64,000 bases of DNA from Aequorivita sp. HC6-5. Its GTDB lineage: Bacteria > Bacteroidota > Bacteroidia > Flavobacteriales > Flavobacteriaceae. The first letter of the stretch is position 1. Each line of letters opens with the position of its first letter. Location: contig CAJJCS010000003.1 in NCBI GenBank assembly GCA_905182755.1, forward strand, positions 1 to 64,000, in the 5' to 3' direction. Positions 55,104 to 62,332 of the stretch are shown here, piece after piece. Both the position numbers and the translations under genes were made by a program. Below the pieces are notes generated by a model that was given only the letters and a program-made list of their open reading frames with translations, was not told the DNA's origin and did no database searches.

Positions 55104-56208
55104 TTATTGTTTGGCTGTAATTTCTATTTCAAACACTAGGTCAGAGTTTGGAGGAATTACATTCCCAGCCCCACGTTCACCATATCCAAGATAAGATGGG
55201 ACAAAAGCAGTAACTCTTATCACCAACAGACATCATAAGGAGCGCCTCAAGAAATCCTGGATTTAATTGCGCGTCTTTACTACATGTCATAGAAGTAGGA
55301 GTGTAGCCATTTTGAGCTTCACGTTGCGGGTTGATCATGTTGTAATCTCTTGCCAATATCACTCTATTGGTATCAAATAACATTCCGTTATCTTCCAAAA
55401 AACCTGCATAGTTTACCAGTACCTTAGTGCCCTCTGCTGGACGTTGGGTTTCTGTTTTTGTATCCCAGTGTACTTTAAGACCAGATGGTAGTGTTTGAGC
55501 ATCTTGTTTCAGGGCATCAAATTTTGCTTTCATACCATCTGCATATTTTGCGATGGCTGCTTGCTTAGCTTTATTTTCATCTTCTACCTTCGTCATAGCA
55601 TCTGTAAAAGAGGTGATTTTTTGTCCTCCTTTGTTAATGATGTTTACTGTTTTAATCATTATTTCTTCTAAGGGTTTGTTGCTTTGTGGCTGTACATCAA
55701 CCAGACCAATAGCGTCAACTATCTCAATGCCTTCTACAACCTCACCAAAAACGGTGTGCTTGCCGTTTAACCAAGGAGTTTCTTTAAGTGTCACAAAGAA
55801 CTGGCTACCATTGGTTGCTGGGCCACTATTTGCCATAGATAAGATTCCTTTTCTATCATGCACAAGTGATGGTACAATTTCATCAGGGAATTTATATCCA
55901 GGATTTCCAGAGCCTGTTCCAGTTGGATCTCCTCCTTGAATCATAAAATCTTTGATTACTCGATGAAATATAACACTGTCATAAAACTTTTTTCCTTTGT
56001 GTTTGTCATCAACCATTTGGTTGGTTCCCTCTGCTAGTGATACAAAGTTGGCAACTGTAAGGGGGGTAGCCTCGTTGTATAGTTTTGCAACAAAGGTTCC
56101 TTTGTTTGTAATGATTTCTGCATATACCCCGTTTGGAAGATCTGGATATTTGTTCTGGCATGACCCAATTGTCAATGCTAATAATAGTACTAATGAGATT
56201 CTTTTCAT
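55104..56208 (-). pseudogene. Cyclophilin-FKBP fusion peptidyl-prolyl isomerase, frameshifted at the end
   Basis: A lipoprotein start (LLLALTIGSC) is followed by a cyclophilin domain (VIFHRVIKDFMIQGGDPTGT, NSGPATNGSQFFVTL) and then a linker helix. An FKBP domain follows (GLKVHWDTKTETQRPAEGTK). Near 55215 the frame shifts, and the tracked ORF ends at 55177. The true end is VTAFVPSYLGYGERGAGNVI down to a TAA at 55104, giving about 368 residues. It probably assists folding of exported proteins from the outer or inner membrane. The next gene upstream is gldI, another FKBP-type lipoprotein, 16 bases away. Confidence 0.9.
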
Positions 56209-56224
56209 GATAATTGAACTAAAT

Positions 56225-56776
56225 TTATTGATTTTGATTTATTGATACTAATGTAATATCACTGGTAATAGGTTCGTTGGTTCCTAATTTTTTTTCAATG
56301 CCATAGTATCCGTAGGCCTTGTATGATGGAAATATAAAAGTGGCTTTTTCTCCAGGGCTTAATAATTTTACGCCGTCTCTAATTCCAGAAATTAAATCTT
56401 GGTTTGATTGATCTACTTTATAGGTCTGAATTCCGTTCTCTATAGCTGAAACTATTACATTTCCCTCTAAGTCTTTCACGTTGTAGGTAAAAGTAATAAG
56501 ATCACCAAGGGCAGGCTTTTGTGTTGATGTTGTACTACCTTTTTGTGTGACGGTATACCAAAAACCACTTTCTGTTGAAATATAATTACGCAGGCTGTCT
56601 GTCTTGATTAATGCCTGTATGATAGCCTTCTCCTGCTTGTATATAAGTTTATTGCGCGCTACAGAGGCTTCAATAAAACTTCCAGAAGTGGTTTTAATAG
56701 GAGCTCTACTTTGAGGGCTTTGACAGCTAGTTGCCATAAAAATAAGCAGGAAATAAACAAAAAGGGTACGCATCAT
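56225..56776 (-). CDS. gldI: Gliding motility-associated peptidyl-prolyl isomerase GldI
   Basis: A 183-residue FKBP-type lipoprotein. The signal peptide ends in the lipobox MATSC, and the FKBP core includes GDLITFTYNVKDLEGNVI, LISGIRDGVKLLSPGEKATF and PSYKAYGYYG. GldI is needed for gliding in Flavobacterium, where it supports folding of the gliding and type IX secretion machinery. The presence of a T9SS sorting domain on the HYR protein in this window fits. It starts one base after the nrnA stop. Confidence 0.9.
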   Translation of the reverse strand: MMRTLFVYFLLIFMATSCQSPQSRAPIKTTSGSFIEASVARNKLIYKQEKAIIQALIKTDSLRNYISTESGFWYTVTQKGSTTSTQKPALGDLITFTYNVKDLEGNVIVSAIENGIQTYKVDQSNQDLISGIRDGVKLLSPGEKATFIFPSYKAYGYYGIEKKLGTNEPITSDITLVSINQNQ

Positions 56777-56777
56777 A

Positions 56778-57788
56778 CTATAATTGATCTTTGTAGTTGG
56801 GCAATATACTAATAAATTGAGTTACCGTATCTTTTAGAGACAACAGGCTTCTTCCTCCTGCAGCATTGGTGTGTCCTCCGCCATTGTAGTGAGTCCTAGA
56901 AAATTCATTGACAGAAAAATCACCTTTACTTCTAAGTGAAATCTTTACAATATTTTCTTGCTTATTTTCAATAAAAATAATAGCAAAAACGATACCCAAT
57001 ACAGATAGCGCATAATTTACAAAGCCTTCTGTATCTCCCTTTTTAAAATTATTGTCATCAAGCTCTTTTTGGGATATGGTAATATAGGCAGTATGATACT
57101 TTTCAAGTACTACTAGATTATCTAGGGCAACACCTAGCAGCTTTATTCTAGAACTAGAGTTGGTATCATATACGTTTTGATGAATTTCAGCATTTTTGGC
57201 TCCATGTTCCATCAAAGAAGCTATTACTCTATGAGTGACGGCTGTAGTAGATGGAAACCTAAATGAGCCAGTATCTGTCATAATACCTGTGTACAGCAGG
57301 GTAGCAATTTGTGGAGTAATATCTTGTTGGCCTTCTAGGGCGGTAATAAAATGAAATACCATCTCACAGGTAGATCCCATGTTTGTATCAGAGTATGTTA
57401 TAAGGGCGTAATTGTCAGGTTGTTGATGGTGATCTATCATCACAAAGGCAGCCTCGCTTTTCTCTAAGGTGGCTTGCATCTCTCCCACACGGCTCAAAGA
57501 ATTAAAATCTAGGGTAAAGATTACATCAGCATCTTCAATAGCTTGAAGGGCCTGTGTGTTTTGTTTTTCAAAATTAAAAATAGTATCGGTGCTTGGGAGC
57601 CATTTTAAAAAATCAGGGAAATCATTTGGCATTACAACTTGACTTTTTTGACCTATAGATTTTAAGTATAAATCTAAACCAAGGCAAGAGCCTATAGCAT
57701 CGCCGTCTGGGTTTTTATGCCCAATAATTACACAATTTTTTGGTGTAGAAAGAAGTTCTTTTATTTGAGTAGTTAGAGCTGTGTTCAT
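56778..57788 (-). CDS. nrnA: Bifunctional oligoribonuclease/PAP phosphatase NrnA (DHH family)
   Basis: A 336-residue DHH/DHHA1 phosphoesterase. It has IIGHKNPDGDAIGSCLGL, TLDFNSLSRVGEM, MIDHHQQPDNYALI (the DHH motif) and GGGHTNAAGGRSL from the DHHA1 domain. Family members degrade short RNA oligonucleotides and adenosine 3',5'-bisphosphate in the cytosol, and in some bacteria c-di-AMP. It precedes gldI with a one-base gap. It is divergent from ndk across a 310-bp AT-rich region. Confidence 0.93.
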   Translation of the reverse strand: MNTALTTQIKELLSTPKNCVIIGHKNPDGDAIGSCLGLDLYLKSIGQKSQVVMPNDFPDFLKWLPSTDTIFNFEKQNTQALQAIEDADVIFTLDFNSLSRVGEMQATLEKSEAAFVMIDHHQQPDNYALITYSDTNMGSTCEMVFHFITALEGQQDITPQIATLLYTGIMTDTGSFRFPSTTAVTHRVIASLMEHGAKNAEIHQNVYDTNSSSRIKLLGVALDNLVVLEKYHTAYITISQKELDDNNFKKGDTEGFVNYALSVLGIVFAIIFIENKQENIVKISLRSKGDFSVNEFSRTHYNGGGHTNAAGGRSLLSLKDTVTQFISILPNYKDQL

Positions 57789-58098
57789 AGGCTACGAAGA
57801 TACAATTAATAACAATATCTACTTCAGAAATTTTAAGAGTTCATTCGTTTTTAGTACATAAATGGTAGCGTTTTTCATTTTCCTTTATATATAAATGAAA
57901 TGTGTTTTAATTTTATTTTGTTATTTAAAGCCTATTTATATCCTTTAGAAAGACCTTTTTGTGTTTCATTTCAGATAAAATAAATGAGTTAAGTATAACT
58001 CCTGTAATTTTAAATAATTGTTAATAATGTTACTTTTTTGCTATTGTGTTTAAAATTGCAACATAAAAGTTTATTTTTGCACAAAATTTAATAAAATT
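57789..58098. other. Divergent AT-rich promoter region between nrnA and ndk
   Basis: No ORF of interest is seen in these 310 bases, which are very AT-rich. The ndk -7 element lies at the right end. On the nrnA side TATCTTCG near 57800 is one base from the consensus. No hairpin, riboswitch or small RNA is recognisable. Confidence 0.5.
58072..58079 (+). promoter_or_regulatory. -7 promoter element of ndk
   Basis: TATTTTTG matches TAnnTTTG, 19 bases before the ndk ATG. A -33 TTTG at a standard distance is not evident. Confidence 0.5.
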
Positions 58099-58518
58099 AT
58101 GAGAACAGACAGAACCTTTACAATGTTAAAGCCTGACAGTGTTGAAAAAGGAAACATTGGAGCTATTGTAGACAAAATAAATGCAGCAGGTTTTAGAATC
58201 GTTGCTATGAAATTAACCCACATGACTTCGCAAGATGCGCAGGAATTCTACGCAGTACACAGCGAGCGTCCATTTTATGGAGAGTTGGTTGAGTACATGA
58301 CACGTGGTCCTGTTGTAGCAGCTATTTTAGAGAAAGATAATGCAGTTGCAGACTTTAGAACCTTAATTGGAGCTACTAATCCAGCAGATGCTGCTGAGGG
58401 TACAATCCGTAAGTTATATGCTGCCTCTATGGGAGAAAATGCTGTACATGGAAGTGACAGTGATGAAAATGCTGCTATTGAAGGAGCCTTTCATTTCTCA
58501 GGTAGAGAGATGTTTTAG
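58099..58518 (+). CDS. ndk: Nucleoside diphosphate kinase
   Basis: A 139-residue cytosolic enzyme that transfers phosphate between nucleoside tri- and diphosphates through a phosphohistidine. Motifs are [16 protein letters not shown] at the N-terminus, [20 protein letters not shown] and [15 protein letters not shown], with the catalytic His and the HGSDS turn. Length is typical. It is a single-gene unit with its own -7 element and a strong terminator 24 bases after the stop. Confidence 0.97.
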   Translation: MRTDRTFTMLKPDSVEKGNIGAIVDKINAAGFRIVAMKLTHMTSQDAQEFYAVHSERPFYGELVEYMTRGPVVAAILEKDNAVADFRTLIGATNPADAAEGTIRKLYAASMGENAVHGSDSDENAAIEGAFHFSGREMF

Positions 58519-58536
58519 TACTAAAACATACCGTAT

Positions 58537-58575
58537 TAAAAAAGCCGTTTATCTTTAGATAAACGGCTTTTTTTA
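58537..58575. terminator. Bidirectional Rho-independent terminator after ndk
   Basis: AAGCCGTTTATC-TTTA-GATAAACGGCTT forms a long stem flanked by A and T runs. It separates ndk from the convergent DUF721 gene. Confidence 0.93.
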
Positions 58576-58593
58576 ATTTATAAACTATTAAAT

Positions 58594-58890
58594 TTATCTA
58601 AGTACTACTTTGTCAATTAAGTTTTTGCCCAATTCCTCATTTAAAAGACGAATTATTTTTTCTCTTCCATAACTGAGTTCTTCTCTAAGCACTGAAGAGC
58701 TTAATTGCACATATAAAATATCTCTCTCCAAAATTACCTCTGTAGTATAATTAGCAACTCCTGGCCCCATAACTTTTAACCAAGCATTTTTAGCATCTAC
58801 TTTATCTAAGCCTTTTGCAAGTTTTCCTTTACCAATAAAAGCTTTTAGCACATCACCAATGGTAGCTTCTTCTGTGTTTCTTTTTGCCAT
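58594..58890 (-). CDS. DUF721 (DciA-like) protein
   Basis: A 98-residue basic protein with the DUF721 core WLKVMGPGVANYTTEVILER and YVQLSSSVLREELSYGREKI. In many bacteria DciA, which carries this domain, helps load the replicative helicase, so a nucleic-acid-binding role is plausible. It lies between a lipoprotein gene and ndk and probably shares a transcript with recF further upstream, a common order in this group: recF, lipoprotein, DUF721. Confidence 0.85.
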   Translation of the reverse strand: MAKRNTEEATIGDVLKAFIGKGKLAKGLDKVDAKNAWLKVMGPGVANYTTEVILERDILYVQLSSSVLREELSYGREKIIRLLNEELGKNLIDKVVLR

Positions 58891-58918
58891 GATTTATAGT
58901 GGTATTTATTGATATTTA

Positions 58919-59341
58919 TTAAAAATTAAATTTCTCAAAACGCTTGTAAATATATTCTTTGCCTTGTTTGTTTACAATACGCAATTTTTCTTTGGTAGCA
59001 TCCTTCACTTTCTCAACCCACATACTCTCTGGGTTTTGATACCGCAAGACCAGCTCACCTGAGGATCCATCTATGGTAAAAGATTCTGTGGCACCATTGT
59101 TTTTAAAACTACCATCTAATTGCGGGCTTACCTTGGTGCGTTTGCCGAAATTTCCATCTACAGTAATATAATCTACAGTGGTACTAATTTTAAATTCTTT
59201 TGTTTCTCCCTCCAGTGTGGTTACTTTTTCAATTTCCCAATAGCCAGAAAGATTTTCTTTAAGCTCTTTGGTGTTTTGTTGACAGCCAAAAAAGCTGGTG
59301 GATACAATCACCAACAAAACAATAAGTACATGCTTTTTCAT
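58919..59341 (-). CDS. Small lipoprotein, lipocalin-like
   Basis: A 140-residue exported protein with a lipobox (STSFFGCQQ) after a short signal helix. The mature part begins LSGYWEIEKVTTLEGETKEF, a pattern seen in lipocalin-like domain proteins of Bacteroidota, with further beta strands to the end. Likely anchored to a membrane; the ligand is unknown. It lies 28 bases before the DUF721 gene and 3 bases after recF, so the three are probably one operon. Confidence 0.75.
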   Translation of the reverse strand: MKKHVLIVLLVIVSTSFFGCQQNTKELKENLSGYWEIEKVTTLEGETKEFKISTTVDYITVDGNFGKRTKVSPQLDGSFKNNGATESFTIDGSSGELVLRYQNPESMWVEKVKDATKEKLRIVNKQGKEYIYKRFEKFNF

Positions 59342-59344
59342 CTT

Positions 59345-60424
59345 CTATAATTTAAAAAGCATATAGCTTTTGTGAATTTCTTTTACAACAGCTTCTGTTC
59401 TTTGGGCATGTGTGTCACTAATAAAAATTTGTCCAAAGCTGTCATCATGAACTAATTTTATTATTTGAGCAACACGCTGTTGGTCTAGTTTGTCAAAAAT
59501 ATCATCCAGAAGTAGGATAGGGGTTACCCCGTTTAATTTCTTTATAAAGTCAAACTGGGCTAATTTTAATGCAATTAGAAATGATTTTTGTTGACCTTGA
59601 GAACCAAACTTTTTAATAGGATGGCCATCTATCTCAAAAACCAAATCATCTTTATGAATTCCAAAGCCAGTATACTGCATCATTTTATCTTTGGAGATAT
59701 TGTTTTTCAACAAACTTAGTAGTGTGGCGTCTTCTAGTTGGCTTTTGTATATAAGAGAAACCTCTTCTGCACTATTGCTAATTACTTTATGGCGGGCCAA
59801 AAATATAGGTAGAAATTCTTCTAGAAATGCAGCTCTTTTTTCAAATATAGCAGTCCCATATTGTGTGAGTTGCTCATCATAAATATCTAGTGTGTCTTGA
59901 TTGTGCGTCTGGTTTGCAGCAAAATATTTTAGCAAAGAATTACGCTGCAGGAGCACTTTGTTATAGTTAATTAAATGCTGCAGGTAGGATGAATCTGCCT
60001 GAGAAATCACACCGTCTATAAATTTTCTTCTCGTGTCACTACCTTCCACAATCAAATCTCGATCTGCGGGAGAAATCATTACAAGGGGCAGAAAACCAAT
60101 ATGCTCACTAAATTTTTCATAGACCTTAGCGTTGCGTTTTAATATTTTTTTACTGCCACGTTTGGCACTCACGTTGATTTTTTCAGGTCTATCATTTTTT
60201 ATATAACTCCCTTCAACAACAAAGAAATCTGTACCATGGCGCATGTTTTGTCCCGTAATGGGATTAAAATAGCTCTTTCCGAAGGATAGGTGATAAATAG
60301 CGTCTAATACGTTGGTTTTTCCTACTCCATTTTGCCCAACAAAGCAATTTATCTTTGCATCGAAGGAGAAAGACTGCGATTCAAAGTTTTTATAGTTAAG
60401 TAAAGAAAGTTGCTCTAATTGCAT
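59345..60424 (-). CDS. recF: DNA replication/repair protein RecF
   Basis: A 359-residue SMC-like ATPase that loads RecA at single-strand gaps with RecO and RecR. The Walker [21 protein letters not shown], the signature loop [17 protein letters not shown] and the Walker [18 protein letters not shown] are all intact. The DNA-binding coiled segment lies between. It starts the minus-strand recF-lipoprotein-DUF721 group and is divergent from the TPR gene at 60576. Confidence 0.96.
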   Translation of the reverse strand: MQLEQLSLLNYKNFESQSFSFDAKINCFVGQNGVGKTNVLDAIYHLSFGKSYFNPITGQNMRHGTDFFVVEGSYIKNDRPEKINVSAKRGSKKILKRNAKVYEKFSEHIGFLPLVMISPADRDLIVEGSDTRRKFIDGVISQADSSYLQHLINYNKVLLQRNSLLKYFAANQTHNQDTLDIYDEQLTQYGTAIFEKRAAFLEEFLPIFLARHKVISNSAEEVSLIYKSQLEDATLLSLLKNNISKDKMMQYTGFGIHKDDLVFEIDGHPIKKFGSQGQQKSFLIALKLAQFDFIKKLNGVTPILLLDDIFDKLDQQRVAQIIKLVHDDSFGQIFISDTHAQRTEAVVKEIHKSYMLFKL

Positions 60425-60546
60425 TGTAATATGATGTTTACAGACTATTTAACAGTAAAATAGGTGTCTATTTTGGACTTGTTTTTCTTTCTGCAAATTA
60501 TTGAAAAATAACAAATCTTTTAGCTTTTATATTCTGATAAAAATTT

Positions 60547-60554
60547 TATTTTTG
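60547..60554 (+). promoter_or_regulatory. -7 promoter element of the TPR membrane protein gene
   Basis: TATTTTTG matches TAnnTTTG. It lies inside the tracked ORF 60501-61352 and so argues for the ATG at 60576 as the true start. Confidence 0.55.
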
Positions 60555-60575
60555 CGGTACACAAAAAATCAATCT

Positions 60576-61352
60576 ATGGCAACGTACAAAAAACGAGGCG
60601 GAAAAATAAAATCAAAGTCAGAAGCAGTAAATGATTCTGAGCTTTTAGAAGGAGAAAGTACAACAGCTGAGGTGTTTAATACCTTAGATGAAACCGCTAA
60701 CAAAACTGAAGAGTGGGTTGAGAAAAACCAAAAAGTTATTTTGATTGCTGTAGGTGCAATTGCACTTACTGTATTGGCATATTTAGGTTTTGTAAATGTT
60801 ATACAAGAGCCTAAAGAGAAAGAGGCTATGAGCGAGATGTACCAAGCACAAGAGTACTTTGACCAAGCACTAACAGCGCCTGTTGCAAGTGATTCTTTAT
60901 ACAACCTTGCCCTTAATGGAGGAAATAGTAAATACGGTTTCTTAGATATCATAGAAAACTATGGTGGCACAAAAGCAGCCAACGTATCAAACTATTATGC
61001 AGGAGTAGCTTACCTTAATATCAATGACTACAAAAACGCTATTACATATCTAGATGCTTTTAGTAGCGATGATGCAATGCTAGGACCTTTAGCTAAAGGC
61101 GCTATCGCAGATGCTTTTGTACAGTTAAACCAAATGGATAAAGCTCTTGAGTATTACCAAAGTGCTGCAAGTATGCAGGATAATGAGTTTACAACACCTC
61201 GCTTTTTGTTAAAAGCAGGTATTGTGGCTCTAGAAACTGGAAATACTGTAAAAGCAGTAGCTCATTTTACAAGCATCACAGAATTATATCCTAAAGCTAC
61301 CGAGGCTGTAAAAGCCAAAACGTATTTAAGCAAAGCAAAAGCAATGCAATAA
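60576..61352 (+). CDS. YfgM-like tetratricopeptide membrane protein
   Basis: A 258-residue protein (MATYKKRGGKIKSKSEAVND) with one membrane helix at about residues 50-70 (VILIAVGAIALTVLAYLGF) and a periplasmic TPR domain. An example repeat is YYAGVAYLNINDYKNAITYL. The tracked start at 60501 gives an unlikely extension. The ATG at 60576 has a -7 element 21 bases upstream. YfgM-like proteins assist outer-membrane protein folding. It is followed by ribH after 27 bases and may be co-transcribed. Confidence 0.88.
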   Translation: MATYKKRGGKIKSKSEAVNDSELLEGESTTAEVFNTLDETANKTEEWVEKNQKVILIAVGAIALTVLAYLGFVNVIQEPKEKEAMSEMYQAQEYFDQALTAPVASDSLYNLALNGGNSKYGFLDIIENYGGTKAANVSNYYAGVAYLNINDYKNAITYLDAFSSDDAMLGPLAKGAIADAFVQLNQMDKALEYYQSAASMQDNEFTTPRFLLKAGIVALETGNTVKAVAHFTSITELYPKATEAVKAKTYLSKAKAMQ

Positions 61353-61379
61353 ATTAATCTACCTTGGTGGATACACTAT

Positions 61380-61877
61380 ATGGCAACAAAAAATACAAAT
61401 CTATCTTCATACGATAAAGCAACAATCCCAAACGCGAAAAATTTTCGGTTTGGGATTGTTGTTTCTCAATGGAATCCTGAGGTAACCGGTGGGATGTTTC
61501 AAGGTGCCTTTGACGCTATATTAGACTGTGGAGGTATAAAGGAGAACATTGTTCGGTGGGATGTGCCAGGAAGCTTTGAACTGATTTACGGATGTAAAAA
61601 AATGACACAAAGTTATGATATGCTAGATGCAGTAATAGCTATAGGGAGTGTTGTTGAAGGCCAAACAAAGCATTTTGATTTTGTTTGCCAAGGTGTTTCT
61701 CAGGGTATTAAAGATCTAAACATCCAAGGTGATATACCGGTTATATTTTGTGTTTTAACAGACCACACCATGCAACAAGCCATCGATAGAAGTGGTGGGG
61801 CGCACGGTAATAAAGGAGTAGAGGCTGCTATTGCTGCAATAAAAATGGCTCAGTTGCGTAAAGATGCTTCCTTTTAA
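61380..61877 (+). CDS. ribH: 6,7-dimethyl-8-ribityllumazine synthase
   Basis: RibH condenses the ribityl-aminouracil with dihydroxybutanone phosphate in riboflavin synthesis and forms large shells. The 165-residue enzyme has VVSQWNPEVTGGMFQGAFDA, WDVPGSFELIYGCKKM, AIGSVVEGQTKHFDFV and PVIFCVLTDHTMQQAIDRSG. The catalytic His is in KHFDF. No FMN riboswitch is seen. In Flavobacteria it is regularly followed by a small membrane protein and mutL, as here. Confidence 0.95.
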   Translation: MATKNTNLSSYDKATIPNAKNFRFGIVVSQWNPEVTGGMFQGAFDAILDCGGIKENIVRWDVPGSFELIYGCKKMTQSYDMLDAVIAIGSVVEGQTKHFDFVCQGVSQGIKDLNIQGDIPVIFCVLTDHTMQQAIDRSGGAHGNKGVEAAIAAIKMAQLRKDASF

Positions 61878-62006
61878 TGGGTGTTGTAAATAGGTTTTAA
61901 AACATTTTTTTAAAGACCTTTAGTACTATTTCTACTAGTTTTCACTACATTTTATATTGTTAAAAAATTGTCAGCTTTTGGGCTACAACAAAACTCTATT
62001 TTTAGG

Positions 62007-62014
62007 TATCTTTG
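62007..62014 (+). promoter_or_regulatory. Possible -7 promoter element upstream of the small membrane protein gene
   Basis: TATCTTTG matches TAnnTTTG, 18 bases before the ATG at 62033 and after the 143-bp gap behind ribH. No -33 element at standard distance. Confidence 0.45.
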
Positions 62015-62032
62015 ATGTAATTGCACGCAAGT

Positions 62033-62332
62033 ATGGGGCCTATAAAATTTACCATTATAAAAAAGTTAAAGTCAAACAACCGCTTTAACTATACCCCACG
62101 TTACTACAAAGGAAAACAAGGGGTTGAAGACACAAAGCAAACCACAAAGTTTGATGCCTACGCAGACACCTACAATGAAAATGACTATGCCGGGCAGTGG
62201 CAAAATGCAAGGGTTCACAACCGTAACCGTAATAATACAGCCTTTAATAAAACAGTATTAATAGTAATGGCTGTGTTGATATTTATATTCTTATATATTA
62301 TTGATTTTGACCTATCAATTTTCTCTAGCTAA
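62033..62332 (+). CDS. Small membrane protein between ribH and mutL
   Basis: A 99-residue protein ([20 protein letters not shown]); the tracked TTG start at 62021 is less likely. The N-terminal two thirds are basic and Asn/Tyr-rich. The C-terminus has one membrane helix ([19 protein letters not shown]). Orthologues in Flavobacteria are often wrongly named riboflavin synthase subunit beta because of the ribH neighbour; nothing here supports that. Its stop TAA overlaps the mutL start ATG by one base, so translation is coupled. Function unknown. Confidence 0.8.
   Translation: MGPIKFTIIKKLKSNNRFNYTPRYYKGKQGVEDTKQTTKFDAYADTYNENDYAGQWQNARVHNRNRNNTAFNKTVLIVMAVLIFIFLYIIDFDLSIFSS

Noticed and set aside
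62033-62332. Riboflavin synthase beta subunit
   Set aside because: The label arises from the ribH neighbour; the protein is a small single-helix membrane protein.
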